This document shows, in pieces, positions 1 to 5,889 of a stretch of DNA of 5,889 nt. Source of the stretch: Planctomycetota bacterium (GTDB taxonomy: Bacteria > Planctomycetota > Brocadiia > JAJRTI01); contig JAJRTI010000247.1 in assembly GCA_024278415.1 (NCBI GenBank), forward strand, positions 1 to 5,889, written 5' to 3'. Each line of letters starts with the position of its first letter. The stretch's first letter is position 1. The notes beneath the pieces were generated by a model that did no database searches, was not told where the DNA came from, and saw only the letters and a program-made list of their open reading frames with translations. Made by a program: the position numbers and the translations under genes.

Positions 1-338
1 CCAGCGCGCCACGCGGCCGCGCGGCCGACGATGCCGGCTTTGGACGTGTGCGTGTGGACCACGTCCGGTTGCCGGCGCTTAATGAGCTTGCGGATCGCCA
101 GGAGCGCGCGGAAGTCGCGCCAGGGATGGACCTCGCGTTGGAGGTAAGGCAACACGACGACCTCGACGCCCGTGCGCTCCGCGTATTGGGCGAGGTCTTC
201 CTGCGGCTCGATCGATCGGCCGGTGACAAGCGCGACGCGGTATCCCTTGGCCTGCTGCCGAGCGGCGATGTCCATCACCACTTCGGCCGAGCCCCCGCGG
301 TCGAGACGGGTGATTACGTGCACCACGTTAGCCCGCAT
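1..338 (-). CDS. GT4-family glycosyltransferase, N-terminal part (runs off the left edge)
   Basis: The 112 visible residues form the N-terminal half of a GT-B fold. They open with strand beta-1 and the glycine loop (HVITRLDRGGSAE, residues 7-19), followed by a helix, a second strand (YRVALVTG, 33-40) and the motif HTHTSKAG at 95-102 leading into GR. This pattern is typical of GT4 (glycos_transf_1/4) enzymes, which transfer a sugar from a nucleotide donor to a lipid-linked or polysaccharide acceptor at the cytoplasmic face of the membrane. The N-terminal domain binds the acceptor; the donor-binding C-terminal domain is outside the window, so donor and acceptor cannot be named. The ATG at 338-336 is chosen because an in-frame TGA lies two codons upstream and GGTGAG just precedes it. 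It follows the radical SAM gene on the same strand after 267 bases. The family call is firm; the exact role is inferred from the glycan context. Confidence 0.88.
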   Translation of the reverse strand, partial: MRANVVHVITRLDRGGSAEVVMDIAARQQAKGYRVALVTGRSIEPQEDLAQYAERTGVEVVVLPYLQREVHPWRDFRALLAIRKLIKRRQPDVVHTHTSKAGIVGRAAAWRA

Positions 339-353
339 TTCTCACCAGCCTAG

Positions 354-546
354 GACAGAAGTGTCAGAAAGGTTGTCATTCGAAAGCCTTCCGGTCTCTG
401 TAGACGCGTGGGGTGAGCAACAAGTTGCACTCCTCGGATCGGAGGGCTGGCCCTTCGGGCGAGCCCAGTCGGACGCCGCTGCTGCGTTGCACCGCGCTCG
501 ACGTGCCCGAGCACGCCTTCGCGACAGTGCGCCTTGCATCGGCATC
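354..546. repeat. Structured intergenic element with several stem-loops
   Basis: The gap 339-605 has no credible gene but is unusually rich in dyads. (1) GACA/TGTC with a GAAG loop lies at 354-365. (2) An imperfect 26-base palindrome at 410-435 is centred on GCAAC-AA-GTTGC. (3) A strong hairpin at 444-466 pairs GGGCT with AGCCC and GCCC with GGGC, across one G-G mismatch, with loop TTC. (4) A long imperfect stem at 472-546 closes GACGCCGCTGC with GCATCGGCATC (9 of 11 pairs), contains GCAC/GTGC and CGCG/CGCG pairs, and ends in a perfect hairpin CGTGC-CCGA-GCACG at 502-515. No U-tract follows any of them, so a simple intrinsic terminator is unlikely. It may be a dispersed palindromic repeat or a structured leader or RNA between two operon genes. 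Strand is unknown; copy number cannot be judged from one window. Confidence 0.55.
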
Positions 547-605
547 CGCCTGGACTCGTGAGAGATGCGGGCACGGGTGGGATCGCGCCAAGCCTCGCGG
601 TCTCC

Positions 606-1769
606 TCAGAAGCGGAACAACTCCGTGCAGCGGATGCAGGCGGGGAAGCGTCCTTGCTGCTTCAGCTCCCGGCGGAATTCGACGTAACGCGGGCTGTTCC
701 AGATCTCTCGAAACGTAGCCTCGCGGAGGTTCCCGGCCACAAAGCACAGCGTGTTGCAGGAGCGCACGGAGCCGTCGGGGAAGATGTATGCCACCATCCA
801 CGGGCTCATGCACCGCGGCTTGTAGCTGCGGGCCGTGAAATCGAACGCGGTGTAATACGCGCGCACGTCGTCATCCGTGAGGTTGGGATACACGGACACG
901 GCTACCGGCGAGTCCATGGCCTTCACCTCGCGCAGCTTTTCGAGCAACCGGTCCGGATCGATGGCCGGCAGTGCGTTGACGACGAAGCCCTCCCAATCGG
1001 AGTGCTCGACGCCGAACTTGGAGCCGAAGGCCGCGCAGTGGCGGTCGTAGATCTCGCGGCTGATGAAGATGAGGTGGTGGAAGGTGACCGCGTCCGCGCC
1101 GATGGATTCGCACGTGCGCAGCGTCTCGTCGAGGCGTTCGTAGTTCTCCTCGAAGAGTACGCTGGACACGTTGATGAGCGGTGCTTTGCGTCCGGCCGCG
1201 TCCCGGGCGGCGCGCAGCGCGTCCAGGCCTTGTTTGAGCCGGGCGAACGTGCCCTCGCGTCCGCGAATCTCATCGTGGACGGGCTCGGGGCCGTCGAGCG
1301 ACACGATGATTTCATCCACGCCGGCATCGACCACGCGTTCGGCGTGTTTGGGCAGGAGCGTGCAGTTGCTGATCATGTTGCATCGCAGGCCGGCCGCCTT
1401 CACGTAGCGCACCACGTCTTCCCACCCGTTGTAGAGGAGCGGCTCCCCGCCGAAGAGGGTGATGTTGGGCTTGAAGCCGGCCACGTCGTCGACGAGCGCC
1501 TTGATCTCATCGACGGACAGGCACGCCTGGATCTGCTCCTTGGAGTAGGCCTTGGCTGAGCCCGCTTCGCCCCATTGGCCGCACATCTTGCAGCGCAGGT
1601 TGCACTGGTAGGTGAGGAAGAGGGAGATCGTCTCTGGGAACGCGCTCTTGCCGCGGCCGAAGCGGTAGCTAAGGTCGGAGCGGAGGCGTTGCTTGAACAC
1701 TTGCCACGCGTACCCCGGCTGGCCTCCCGCCTTCTTGAGCGCCCGGAGTAGATTTCGGCGAGGGATCAT
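606..1769 (-). CDS. Radical SAM protein with a C-terminal SPASM/twitch-type domain
   Basis: A 387-residue protein. The motif CNLRCKMC supplies C56, C60 and C63, the CxxxCxxC ligands of the SAM-cleaving [4Fe-4S] cluster. GGEP (107-110) and SLDG (157-160) are the usual SAM-binding and barrel motifs. The C-terminal part has C320, then PDGSVRSC ending at C338, C342, and CIRC (C378, C381), a cysteine layout typical of SPASM/twitch domains that hold an auxiliary Fe-S cluster. Such enzymes start radical chemistry through a 5'-deoxyadenosyl radical, often on peptides but also on sugars and other small molecules; the substrate here cannot be read from sequence. The ATG at 1769-1767 is the first possible start, since an in-frame TGA lies two codons upstream; the ribosome binding site is weak. 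It lies 29 bases after the DUF5989 gene, so the two are probably co-transcribed, and a GT4 gene follows. A role in modifying a glycan or its precursor is inferred from neighbours only. Confidence 0.93.
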   Translation of the reverse strand: MIPRRNLLRALKKAGGQPGYAWQVFKQRLRSDLSYRFGRGKSAFPETISLFLTYQCNLRCKMCGQWGEAGSAKAYSKEQIQACLSVDEIKALVDDVAGFKPNITLFGGEPLLYNGWEDVVRYVKAAGLRCNMISNCTLLPKHAERVVDAGVDEIIVSLDGPEPVHDEIRGREGTFARLKQGLDALRAARDAAGRKAPLINVSSVLFEENYERLDETLRTCESIGADAVTFHHLIFISREIYDRHCAAFGSKFGVEHSDWEGFVVNALPAIDPDRLLEKLREVKAMDSPVAVSVYPNLTDDDVRAYYTAFDFTARSYKPRCMSPWMVAYIFPDGSVRSCNTLCFVAGNLREATFREIWNSPRYVEFRRELKQQGRFPACIRCTELFRF

Positions 1770-1798
1770 CGTTCAGCGAGCCCCTGTCGCGGCACGTC

Positions 1799-2008
1799 TC
1801 AGAAGATCGTGTAGATGAACGGCGCGACTGCGGATCCCTGGGCCAGCACGATGAGCGCGCCGAAGAGGACGATCAGCACGACGATAGGCGTGATCCACCA
1901 GGCCTTGCGTTCCATCATGAAGAACCAAAGCTCCTTGATGAGCGACATGTCTTCCGGCGGCTGTTCCAGCGACACCTCGTCGGCTGGCTTTTCAATGGGC
2001 TCGTCCAT
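1799..2008 (-). CDS. DUF5989 family small membrane protein
   Basis: A 69-residue protein. An acidic N-terminal tail (about 1-20) precedes the conserved block SLIKELWFFMMERKAWW (22-38), one hydrophobic span at about 39-57, and the conserved end AQGSAVAPFIYTIF. This matches the DUF5989 family (short proteins with KELW, a WW before the membrane span, and an AQGSA..PF.Y..F tail). Family members are known from exopolysaccharide-type loci, usually beside SxtJ-like proteins and carbamoyltransferases; their biochemical role is unknown. Start choice: the frame stays open up to 2137, but the ATG at 2008-2006 has a perfect AAGGAG five bases upstream, and residues before it show no family similarity and would overlap the end of hsdR. 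It appears to be the first gene of the operon, preceded by its own promoter and followed 29 bases later by the radical SAM gene. Confidence 0.9.
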   Translation of the reverse strand: MDEPIEKPADEVSLEQPPEDMSLIKELWFFMMERKAWWITPIVVLIVLFGALIVLAQGSAVAPFIYTIF

Positions 2009-2013
2009 GGTTA

Positions 2014-2019
2014 CTCCTT
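2014..2019 (-). promoter_or_regulatory. Ribosome binding site deciding the DUF5989 start
   Basis: The minus strand reads AAGGAG five bases before the ATG at 2008-2006. It is a perfect Shine-Dalgarno core and fixes the short 69-residue form against the longer open frame. Confidence 0.85.
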
Positions 2020-2030
2020 GAGTTCTCCAA

Positions 2031-2048
2031 CGACAGGGGGCGATGTCG
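2031..2048 (-). other. Small hairpin in the predicted DUF5989 leader
   Basis: CGACA (2031-2035) pairs with TGTCG (2044-2048) around an 8-base loop, between the predicted transcription start and the ribosome binding site. It is only 5 base pairs and there is no supporting covariation, so a regulatory role is speculative. Confidence 0.25.
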
Positions 2049-2077
2049 AGTACGCACTCATCTGCACTCGGCCTGGC

Positions 2078-2086
2078 ATTGTACCA
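2078..2086 (-). promoter_or_regulatory. Extended -10 promoter for the DUF5989-radical SAM operon
   Basis: The minus strand carries TGGTACAAT: the TGn extension (2086-2084) joined to TACAAT (2083-2078), one base from the sigma-70 consensus. No good -35 box is found at 16-18 bases (TAGTGT at 17), which is acceptable for an extended -10 promoter. Transcription would start near 2071, about 60 bases before the DUF5989 ATG and just past the end of hsdR. This would let the operon be expressed independently of the restriction gene. Confidence 0.5.
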
Positions 2087-2115
2087 CATTCCCGTTTCAC
2101 ACACTACCCCGCGAA

Positions 2116-5100
2116 TCACGCCACCCAACGCTCGCACAGCACCTCCGCCTGCTTCAGCACCGTCACCGTCGCCTGCTCTTGCTTGTCGGGCGGGTAGCCG
2201 TATTTCCGGAGGATGCGCTTCACCATCGCTCGCATCTTCGCGCGCACGCTCTTCTTCACCGACCAGTCGATAGCCACACTGTTGCGGACCCTCTGGACAA
2301 GCTCCTGAGCGATGGCCCGAAGCGTCTCGTCGCCCAGCACGGCCACTGCGCTGTCGTTCACTTCAAGCGCATCGTAGAAGCAACGCTCCTCGAACGACAG
2401 CCCAAGCTCCTCGCCTCGCTTGTCCGCCTCCTTCATCTCCTTCGCCAACTCGATCAGTGCCAGGATCACCTGCGCCGCCTCGATGGTGCGATTCTGATAC
2501 TTGCGGATCGTCCTCTCCAGCATCTCGGCGAACGACCGACCCTGCACGATGTTCGTCCGTGAACGATGTTTGATCTCGTCGTTCAACAGCTTGCGAAGCA
2601 ACTCCATCGCCAAGTTCTTGTGCTTCATCCCCTGCACTTCGGCCAGGAACTCGTCCGACAGGATTGAGATGTCGGGCTTCCGCAATCCCGTTTGAGCGAA
2701 GATGTCGATCACCTTGTCCGACGCCACGGCCCTGGCGATGATCTGCCGTATCGCGGAGTCAATCTCCTCGGGGCTCTTGCCATCCGTGGCCGTGTGCTTG
2801 ATGAACGCCGCGCGAATCGCCTGGAAGAACGCCACGTCCTCACGGATCGCCATCGCGGCGTCGTGCGTGCCGCACAGCGTGAAGGCCCTGGACAACGCGG
2901 TCACCGCGTCGAGGAACCGCTGCTTGCCATTGTCCAGCCCCAGAATGTGCTCCATCGCCGCGGGAATGACCGTGACCCGCTCCGCGGCCGCGCCCGTGAA
3001 GAACTTCCGCCAGTCGAACCCGTGCAGCATGCCGCAGATGATCTCGTATTTCTCCAGCAATACGGCTACGACCTCCTCCTGTGGGATGCCCGTGTTGCGT
3101 CGGTCGCCCTCGGTGTACTCCATCAGCGCCTGCTTCAGTTCGCCAGCCAGGCCGAGGTAGTCCACGACCAGGCCGCCTTGCTTGTCCTTGAACACACGGT
3201 TCACCCTGGCGATGGCTTGCATGAGCCCGTGGCCCCGCATGGGCTTGTCCACGTACATCGTGTGCAGCGACGGCGCGTCGAACCCCGTCAGCCACATGTC
3301 TCGCACGATCACGATCTGGAAGGGGTCGTCAGGGTCTTTGAACCGCTTCGCCAGCTCGCGGCGCTTCTGCTTCGTTCGGATGTGCTGTTGCCACTCAGGC
3401 TCCACCGATGGGTTGCCCGTCATCACCACCTTGATGCAACCCTTCTTGTCGTCCTCGTCGTGCCAGTCCGGTCGCAGCTCGACGATGGCGTTGTAGAGGT
3501 CTACACAGATGCGTCGGCTCATGCACACGATCATCGCCTTGCCCTCCATCGCCGCCTGCCGCTGCTCGAAGTGCTCCACGATGTCGGCGGCGATCAGCTT
3601 CACTCGTTTCTCAGCGCCCACCATCGCCTCCAGCCTTGCCCACTTGCTCTTGAGCTTCTCCTTTTCGTCCGCCTCCTGGCCTTCCGTCACTTCCTCGAAG
3701 TCTGGGTCGATCTTCGGCTTCTCCTCTTCGCTCAGTTCGATCTTGGCCAGGCGTCCTTCGTAGTAGATGCGCACCGTGGCCTCGTCTTCCACCGCCTGCT
3801 CGATGTCGTAGATGTCGATGTCGTCGCCGAACACCGCGCGTGTGCTGCGGTCCTGCGACTCGATGGGCGTGCCCGTGCACCCGATGAACGACGCATTCGG
3901 CAGGGCGTCCCGCACGTACTTGGCGAACCCGTACGCGATGCGGCTCTCGCCAGTCTTCTTGTTGACGACCACCTTCGCCTTGAACCCATACTGGCTTCGG
4001 TGCGCCTCGTCGGCGATGAAGATGATGTTGTGGCGCTTGGACAGGGGCGGCTCGGTCCCGGCAGCGCGCTCCGCTTCCGCCCTCCTTCCCCCTTTGGGGG
4101 GAGGTTGGGATGGGGGACCCTCACCCCCGACCCCTCTCCCAGAGGGTGAGGGGGGCTCGGAACTCCTTCCCCCTCTGGGGGAAGGCCGGGATGGGGGCGA
4201 CTTGCTTGGGGAAGGCCGGGATGGGGGCGACTTGCTTGGGGAAGGCCGGGATGGGGGACCCTCACCCCCGGCCCCTCTCCCAAAGGGTGAGGGGGGATCG
4301 GAGGGGGACACGGCCTCCTCCAATTCCGTCAGCGCCCGCCCCGTCTCGCCAAGCACGACCTCGTTCCGCAGCCGCAGCACCCTGAAGCCCAGCGCCTCCA
4401 GTTTCGCATCGCGTGCCGCGTCACGCATCTCAGCCTCCGGCGTGTCATGCGCGGCGCCATCGATCTCGAGCACAAGCTGCTGCTCGTGGCAGTAGAAGTC
4501 CACGATGTAGTCGCCGATCTGATGCTGGCGACGGAACTTGAGCCCAAGGAACTGCCGGTTTCGCAGCAATTTCCACATCAGCTCTTCGGCGCGAGTTTGG
4601 GTCTGGCGCAGTTCGCGCGCCAGAGTGACGAGGTGCGCGATGGGCAACCCGCCGCGGTAGTGACCCCGCCCCCCTCCTTCCCCCTTTGGGGGAAGGCCGG
4701 GATGGGGGTACCCCTTTGGGCCAAGGCCGGGATGAGGGGCGGAGCCCTCACCCCCTGCGCCAGAGCCCTCACCCCCGGCCCCTCTCCCAGAGGGTGAGGG
4801 GGGCTCCGAACTCCTTCCCCCTCTGGGGGAAGGCCGGGATGGGGGTGACTCGCTTGGGGAAGGTTGGGATGGGGGCTCCCCATCCCCCTCACCCTCTGGG
4901 AGAGGGGATAGGGGTGAGGGCGAGAACTTCTGAATCGTAGTAAACACCACTCCCCCCGAAGCGACCGACAGCAACTCCCGCAAATGCTCCCGGCTCTCCG
5001 CCTGCACGGGCGCTTGTCGCAGCAAGTCGCTGCACGCGGAGAACGTGTCGAACAACTGGTCGTCCAGATCGTTCCGATCCGTCAGCACCACGAGCGTCGG

Positions 5101-5889
5101 GTTGTCCATTTCCTCGCGCTGGATGATCTTCCCCGCGTAGAACGCCATCGACAGGCTCTTGCCACTGCCCTGGGTGTGCCAGATCACGCCCACCCGCTTG
5201 TCGCCTTCAGGCGACGCCGCCCGCACCGTGCACTCGACCGCCTTGTTCACCGCGTGGAATTGGTGGTAGCCCGCCATCTTCTTCGTGATCGTCGCTCCGT
5301 CCGACTCGAACACGATGAAGTGCCGCAGCAGATCGAGGAAGCGCGCCTTGTCGAACACTCCCTTCACCACCACGCCCAGCTCAGCCGCTTTCTTCGCCGC
5401 GACCTCCGTCCCATCAATCGTGCGCCAGGGCATGAACCAATCCCATCCCGCGGTCAGCGATCCGACCCGCGCCTCTGTGCCGTCCGACACGACGCAAGCT
5501 TCGTTGTGCGTGAACAGGCTCGGTATCTGCTGCTTGTACGTCTGCAACTGGTTGAATGCGGCCTTGATCGTCGCGTTCTCGTCCGCCGGGTTCTTCAACT
5601 CGATCACGGCCAGCGGCAGGCCGTTCACGAACACCACGATGTCGGGCCGCCGGTTGTAGTCGCCCTCCACGACCGTGAACTGGTTCACCACGAGCCAGTC
5701 GTTGTTGTCCACGTCATCGAAGTCGAACAGTTTCGCATTCCGGTGGATCGTGCGGCCTTCGGCTTGGAACTCGACGGGCACTCCTTCGACCACGAACTTG
5801 TGGAAGCGTCGGTTGTTCTCGGCCAGGCTGGGGCTTTCGGTGATGAGCAGCTTCCGCGCCGCGTCGTCCAGCGCATCCGCTGGGATGTC
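2116..5889 (-). CDS. hsdR: Type I restriction enzyme R subunit (HsdR) with a DUF559 insert; N-terminus beyond the window
   Basis: 1257 residues are visible; the frame runs to the right edge, so the true start is outside (the internal GTG at 5793-5791 is not a start, because family-like sequence such as NNRRFHKF precedes it). In order: the PD-(D/E)xK nuclease with RRPD (D83), ELK (E97, K99) and the QxxxY motif (Q114, Y118); Walker A TQGSGKS (239-245); motif Ia [12 protein letters not shown] (269-280); FTTIQKF ending at 322; a foreign insert of about residues 324-603; DEAH (627-630); TGTP (672-675); motif [10 protein letters not shown] (891-898); and a helical C-terminal region ending at 1257. 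HsdR translocates DNA with ATP and cuts it in a complex with HsdM and HsdS, which are not in this window and may lie upstream to the right. Without the insert the visible part is 977 residues, normal for the family once the missing N-terminus is added. All nuclease and helicase motifs are intact, so the gene does not look dead, but whether the protein works with its insert is unknown. Confidence 0.93.
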   Translation of the reverse strand, partial: DIPADALDDAARKLLITESPSLAENNRRFHKFVVEGVPVEFQAEGRTIHRNAKLFDFDDVDNNDWLVVNQFTVVEGDYNRRPDIVVFVNGLPLAVIELKNPADENATIKAAFNQLQTYKQQIPSLFTHNEACVVSDGTEARVGSLTAGWDWFMPWRTIDGTEVAAKKAAELGVVVKGVFDKARFLDLLRHFIVFESDGATITKKMAGYHQFHAVNKAVECTVRAASPEGDKRVGVIWHTQGSGKSLSMAFYAGKIIQREEMDNPTLVVLTDRNDLDDQLFDTFSACSDLLRQAPVQAESREHLRELLSVASGGVVFTTIQKFSPSPLSPLPEGEGDGEPPSQPSPSESPPSRPSPRGGRSSEPPSPSGRGAGGEGSGAGGEGSAPHPGLGPKGYPHPGLPPKGEGGGRGHYRGGLPIAHLVTLARELRQTQTRAEELMWKLLRNRQFLGLKFRRQHQIGDYIVDFYCHEQQLVLEIDGAAHDTPEAEMRDAARDAKLEALGFRVLRLRNEVVLGETGRALTELEEAVSPSDPPSPFGRGAGGEGPPSRPSPSKSPPSRPSPSKSPPSRPSPRGGRSSEPPSPSGRGVGGEGPPSQPPPKGGRRAEAERAAGTEPPLSKRHNIIFIADEAHRSQYGFKAKVVVNKKTGESRIAYGFAKYVRDALPNASFIGCTGTPIESQDRSTRAVFGDDIDIYDIEQAVEDEATVRIYYEGRLAKIELSEEEKPKIDPDFEEVTEGQEADEKEKLKSKWARLEAMVGAEKRVKLIAADIVEHFEQRQAAMEGKAMIVCMSRRICVDLYNAIVELRPDWHDEDDKKGCIKVVMTGNPSVEPEWQQHIRTKQKRRELAKRFKDPDDPFQIVIVRDMWLTGFDAPSLHTMYVDKPMRGHGLMQAIARVNRVFKDKQGGLVVDYLGLAGELKQALMEYTEGDRRNTGIPQEEVVAVLLEKYEIICGMLHGFDWRKFFTGAAAERVTVIPAAMEHILGLDNGKQRFLDAVTALSRAFTLCGTHDAAMAIREDVAFFQAIRAAFIKHTATDGKSPEEIDSAIRQIIARAVASDKVIDIFAQTGLRKPDISILSDEFLAEVQGMKHKNLAMELLRKLLNDEIKHRSRTNIVQGRSFAEMLERTIRKYQNRTIEAAQVILALIELAKEMKEADKRGEELGLSFEERCFYDALEVNDSAVAVLGDETLRAIAQELVQRVRNSVAIDWSVKKSVRAKMRAMVKRILRKYGYPPDKQEQATVTVLKQAEVLCERWVA
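4118..4228. repeat. 111-bp direct repeat, left copy
   Basis: By eye this matches 4766-4876 with 6 differences over 111 bases and no gap. It contains module B, a CTCGGAACT linker and two A-type modules. The two copies are 648 bases apart, exactly 216 codons, and flank the DUF559 region in the same orientation. Confidence 0.85.
4181..4257. repeat. 30-bp tandem repeat, 2.6 copies
   Basis: Two perfect copies (4181-4210, 4211-4240) and 17 bases of a third (4241-4257) of a unit beginning GAAGGCCGGGATGGGGG. Each unit adds ten residues ([14 protein letters not shown]) to the HsdR fusion, so a change in copy number would keep the frame. Confidence 0.9.
4309..4647 (-). other. DUF559 (Vsr-like PD-(D/E)xK endonuclease) domain within HsdR
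   Basis: Residues 415-527 of the visible HsdR product, 113 residues, match the DUF559 family from end to end: [20 protein letters not shown] (helix with the conserved T-x-AE-x-x-x-W), then [21 protein letters not shown] with the invariant FRRQ and D in VDFYC, then [10 protein letters not shown] with E-x-DG-x-x-H, and the closing [19 protein letters not shown]559 belongs to the PD-(D/E)xK nuclease superfamily near Vsr mismatch endonucleases; the presumed catalytic acidic residues are present, so the domain looks intact. Most family members are free-standing small proteins. Here no ATG or ribosome binding site lies before the domain and the frame is continuous with hsdR, so it is annotated as a domain of the fusion, not a separate gene. 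A proteolytically released or internally started product cannot be excluded. Confidence 0.87.
4766..4876. repeat. 111-bp direct repeat, right copy
   Basis: Partner of 4118-4228 with 6 differences by eye. Homologous recombination between the copies would remove 648 bases including the whole DUF559 domain and leave hsdR in frame with one repeat block. Confidence 0.85.
4898..4920 (+). other. Predicted G-quadruplex motif
   Basis: On the + strand four G-runs (GGG, GGGG, GGGG, GGG) are separated by three-base loops AGA, ATA and TGA. This fits the standard G3+ with short loops rule. It lies on the template strand of hsdR at the entry edge of the inserted cassette, within the inverted module B. Folding in vivo is not shown. 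Confidence 0.5.

Larger units (their letters stand above)
4081..4308. repeat. Left palindromic repeat block
   Basis: Two module types alternate on the + strand. Module A is CCTTCCCCC-TYT-GGGGGAAGG followed by CCGGGATGGGGG; its hairpins lie at 4084-4104 (one G-T wobble) and 4165-4185 (perfect 9-bp stem). Module B runs from CCCTCACC to GGTGAGGG with an inner CCCTCT-CCC-AGAGGG hairpin, at 4118-4152 and 4259-4293 (the second copy has one changed base in the inner stem). The block encodes the low-complexity peptide after the DUF559 domain of the HsdR fusion. Confidence 0.85.
4081..4920 (-). mobile_element. DUF559-plus-palindromic-repeat cassette inserted in frame in hsdR
   Basis: About 840 bases (280 codons) separate FTTIQKF-S from the resumed HsdR sequence [18 protein letters not shown]. 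In ordinary HsdR proteins these two parts are joined by a short variable loop. The cassette has a repeat block (4081-4308), a DUF559 coding stretch (4309-4647) and a second repeat block (about 4672-4920). Read in the hsdR frame, the repeats give low-complexity proline, serine, glycine and arginine-rich peptide such as [17 protein letters not shown], with no stop. The exact junctions are uncertain by some 10-40 bases; residues 604-613 could belong to either side. No transposase, integrase or clear target-site duplication is seen, so mobility is inferred from the foreign composition and the interruption of a conserved domain. Confidence 0.75.
4672..4920. repeat. Right palindromic repeat block
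   Basis: It carries the same modules as the left block: A hairpins at 4676-4696 and 4813-4833 (both perfect 9-bp stems), degenerate A copies near 4708-4738 and 4854-4875, a partial B near 4745-4765, a full B at 4766-4800, and a final B in the opposite orientation at 4886-4920. It encodes the low-complexity peptide between FTTIQKF and the DUF559 domain. Confidence 0.85.

Noticed and set aside
351..388. Promoter for the GT4 gene (ATGACA with a TCCTAG-like -10)
   Set aside because: The -10 match is poor and the two boxes overlap a hairpin; not strong enough to annotate.
342..574. Small open frames of 67 and 74 codons on the minus strand in the 339-605 gap
   Set aside because: Arginine- and alanine-rich translations with no recognised domain, lying across the stem-loop element; better explained as chance frames.
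534..1559. Long open frame of 341 codons on the + strand
   Set aside because: It lies opposite the well-supported radical SAM gene, shows no recognisable domain, and is a usual antisense shadow in GC-rich DNA.
2009..2137. Longer N-terminus for the DUF5989 protein
   Set aside because: It lacks family similarity, overlaps the end of hsdR and contains the predicted promoter, while the inner ATG has a perfect ribosome binding site.
2692..4149. Open frame of 485 codons on the + strand
   Set aside because: It is antisense to intact HsdR helicase motifs and rich in histidine, leucine, arginine and valine as expected from reverse reading; no domain was recognised.
4181..4257. Possible CRISPR-like array from the 30-bp repeats
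   Set aside because: The units are directly adjacent, without spacers, and encode part of a continuous protein.
3732..4283. Alternative minus-strand frame through the repeats giving [14 protein letters not shown] peptide
   Set aside because: It is the repeat block read in another frame and then runs out of frame into HsdR; it has no family similarity.
4309..4647. DUF559 as a separate gene inside hsdR
   Set aside because: No ATG or ribosome binding site precedes the domain and it is in the same open frame as hsdR on both sides.

Overview
This is a GC-rich bacterial window in which every supported gene is on the minus strand. It joins a type I restriction gene to the start of what looks like a surface-polysaccharide (glycan) operon. 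The organism cannot be named from this sequence. The high GC, a DUF5989 gene, and blocks of CCTCACCC/GGGTGAGG palindromic repeats linked to a DUF559 nuclease would fit an uncultured Planctomycetota- or Hydrogenedentota-like bacterium or another environmental lineage. That placement is a weak inference.

Reading right to left, which is the direction of transcription, 5889-2116 holds most of an HsdR type I restriction subunit. Its extreme N-terminus lies beyond the window. It has an N-terminal PD-(D/E)xK nuclease, a superfamily 2 helicase motor and a C-terminal helical region. Between helicase motif Ib and the DEAH box sits an in-frame insert of about 280 codons (about 4081-4920). The insert is a complete-looking DUF559 (Vsr-like PD-(D/E)xK) domain flanked on both sides by GC-rich palindromic repeats. 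The reading frame stays open throughout, so the predicted product carries two nuclease folds around one helicase.

A gap of about 107 bases (2009-2115) carries an extended -10 promoter and an excellent ribosome binding site. They lead to a 69-residue single-span DUF5989 membrane protein (1799-2008). After 29 bases comes a SPASM-type radical SAM protein (606-1769). DUF5989 proteins are known from exopolysaccharide loci, usually beside SxtJ and a carbamoyltransferase; here the radical SAM gene takes that place.

A 267-base gap (339-605) without a credible gene is full of stem-loops and looks like a structured intergenic element. It is followed by the start of a GT4-family glycosyltransferase (338-1), cut by the left window edge. 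Together DUF5989, the radical SAM enzyme and the GT4 suggest a glycan biosynthesis locus beside a restriction-modification system.

The most unusual feature is the nuclease-plus-palindrome cassette that has entered the HsdR helicase without breaking it. The folded element at 354-546 is second.
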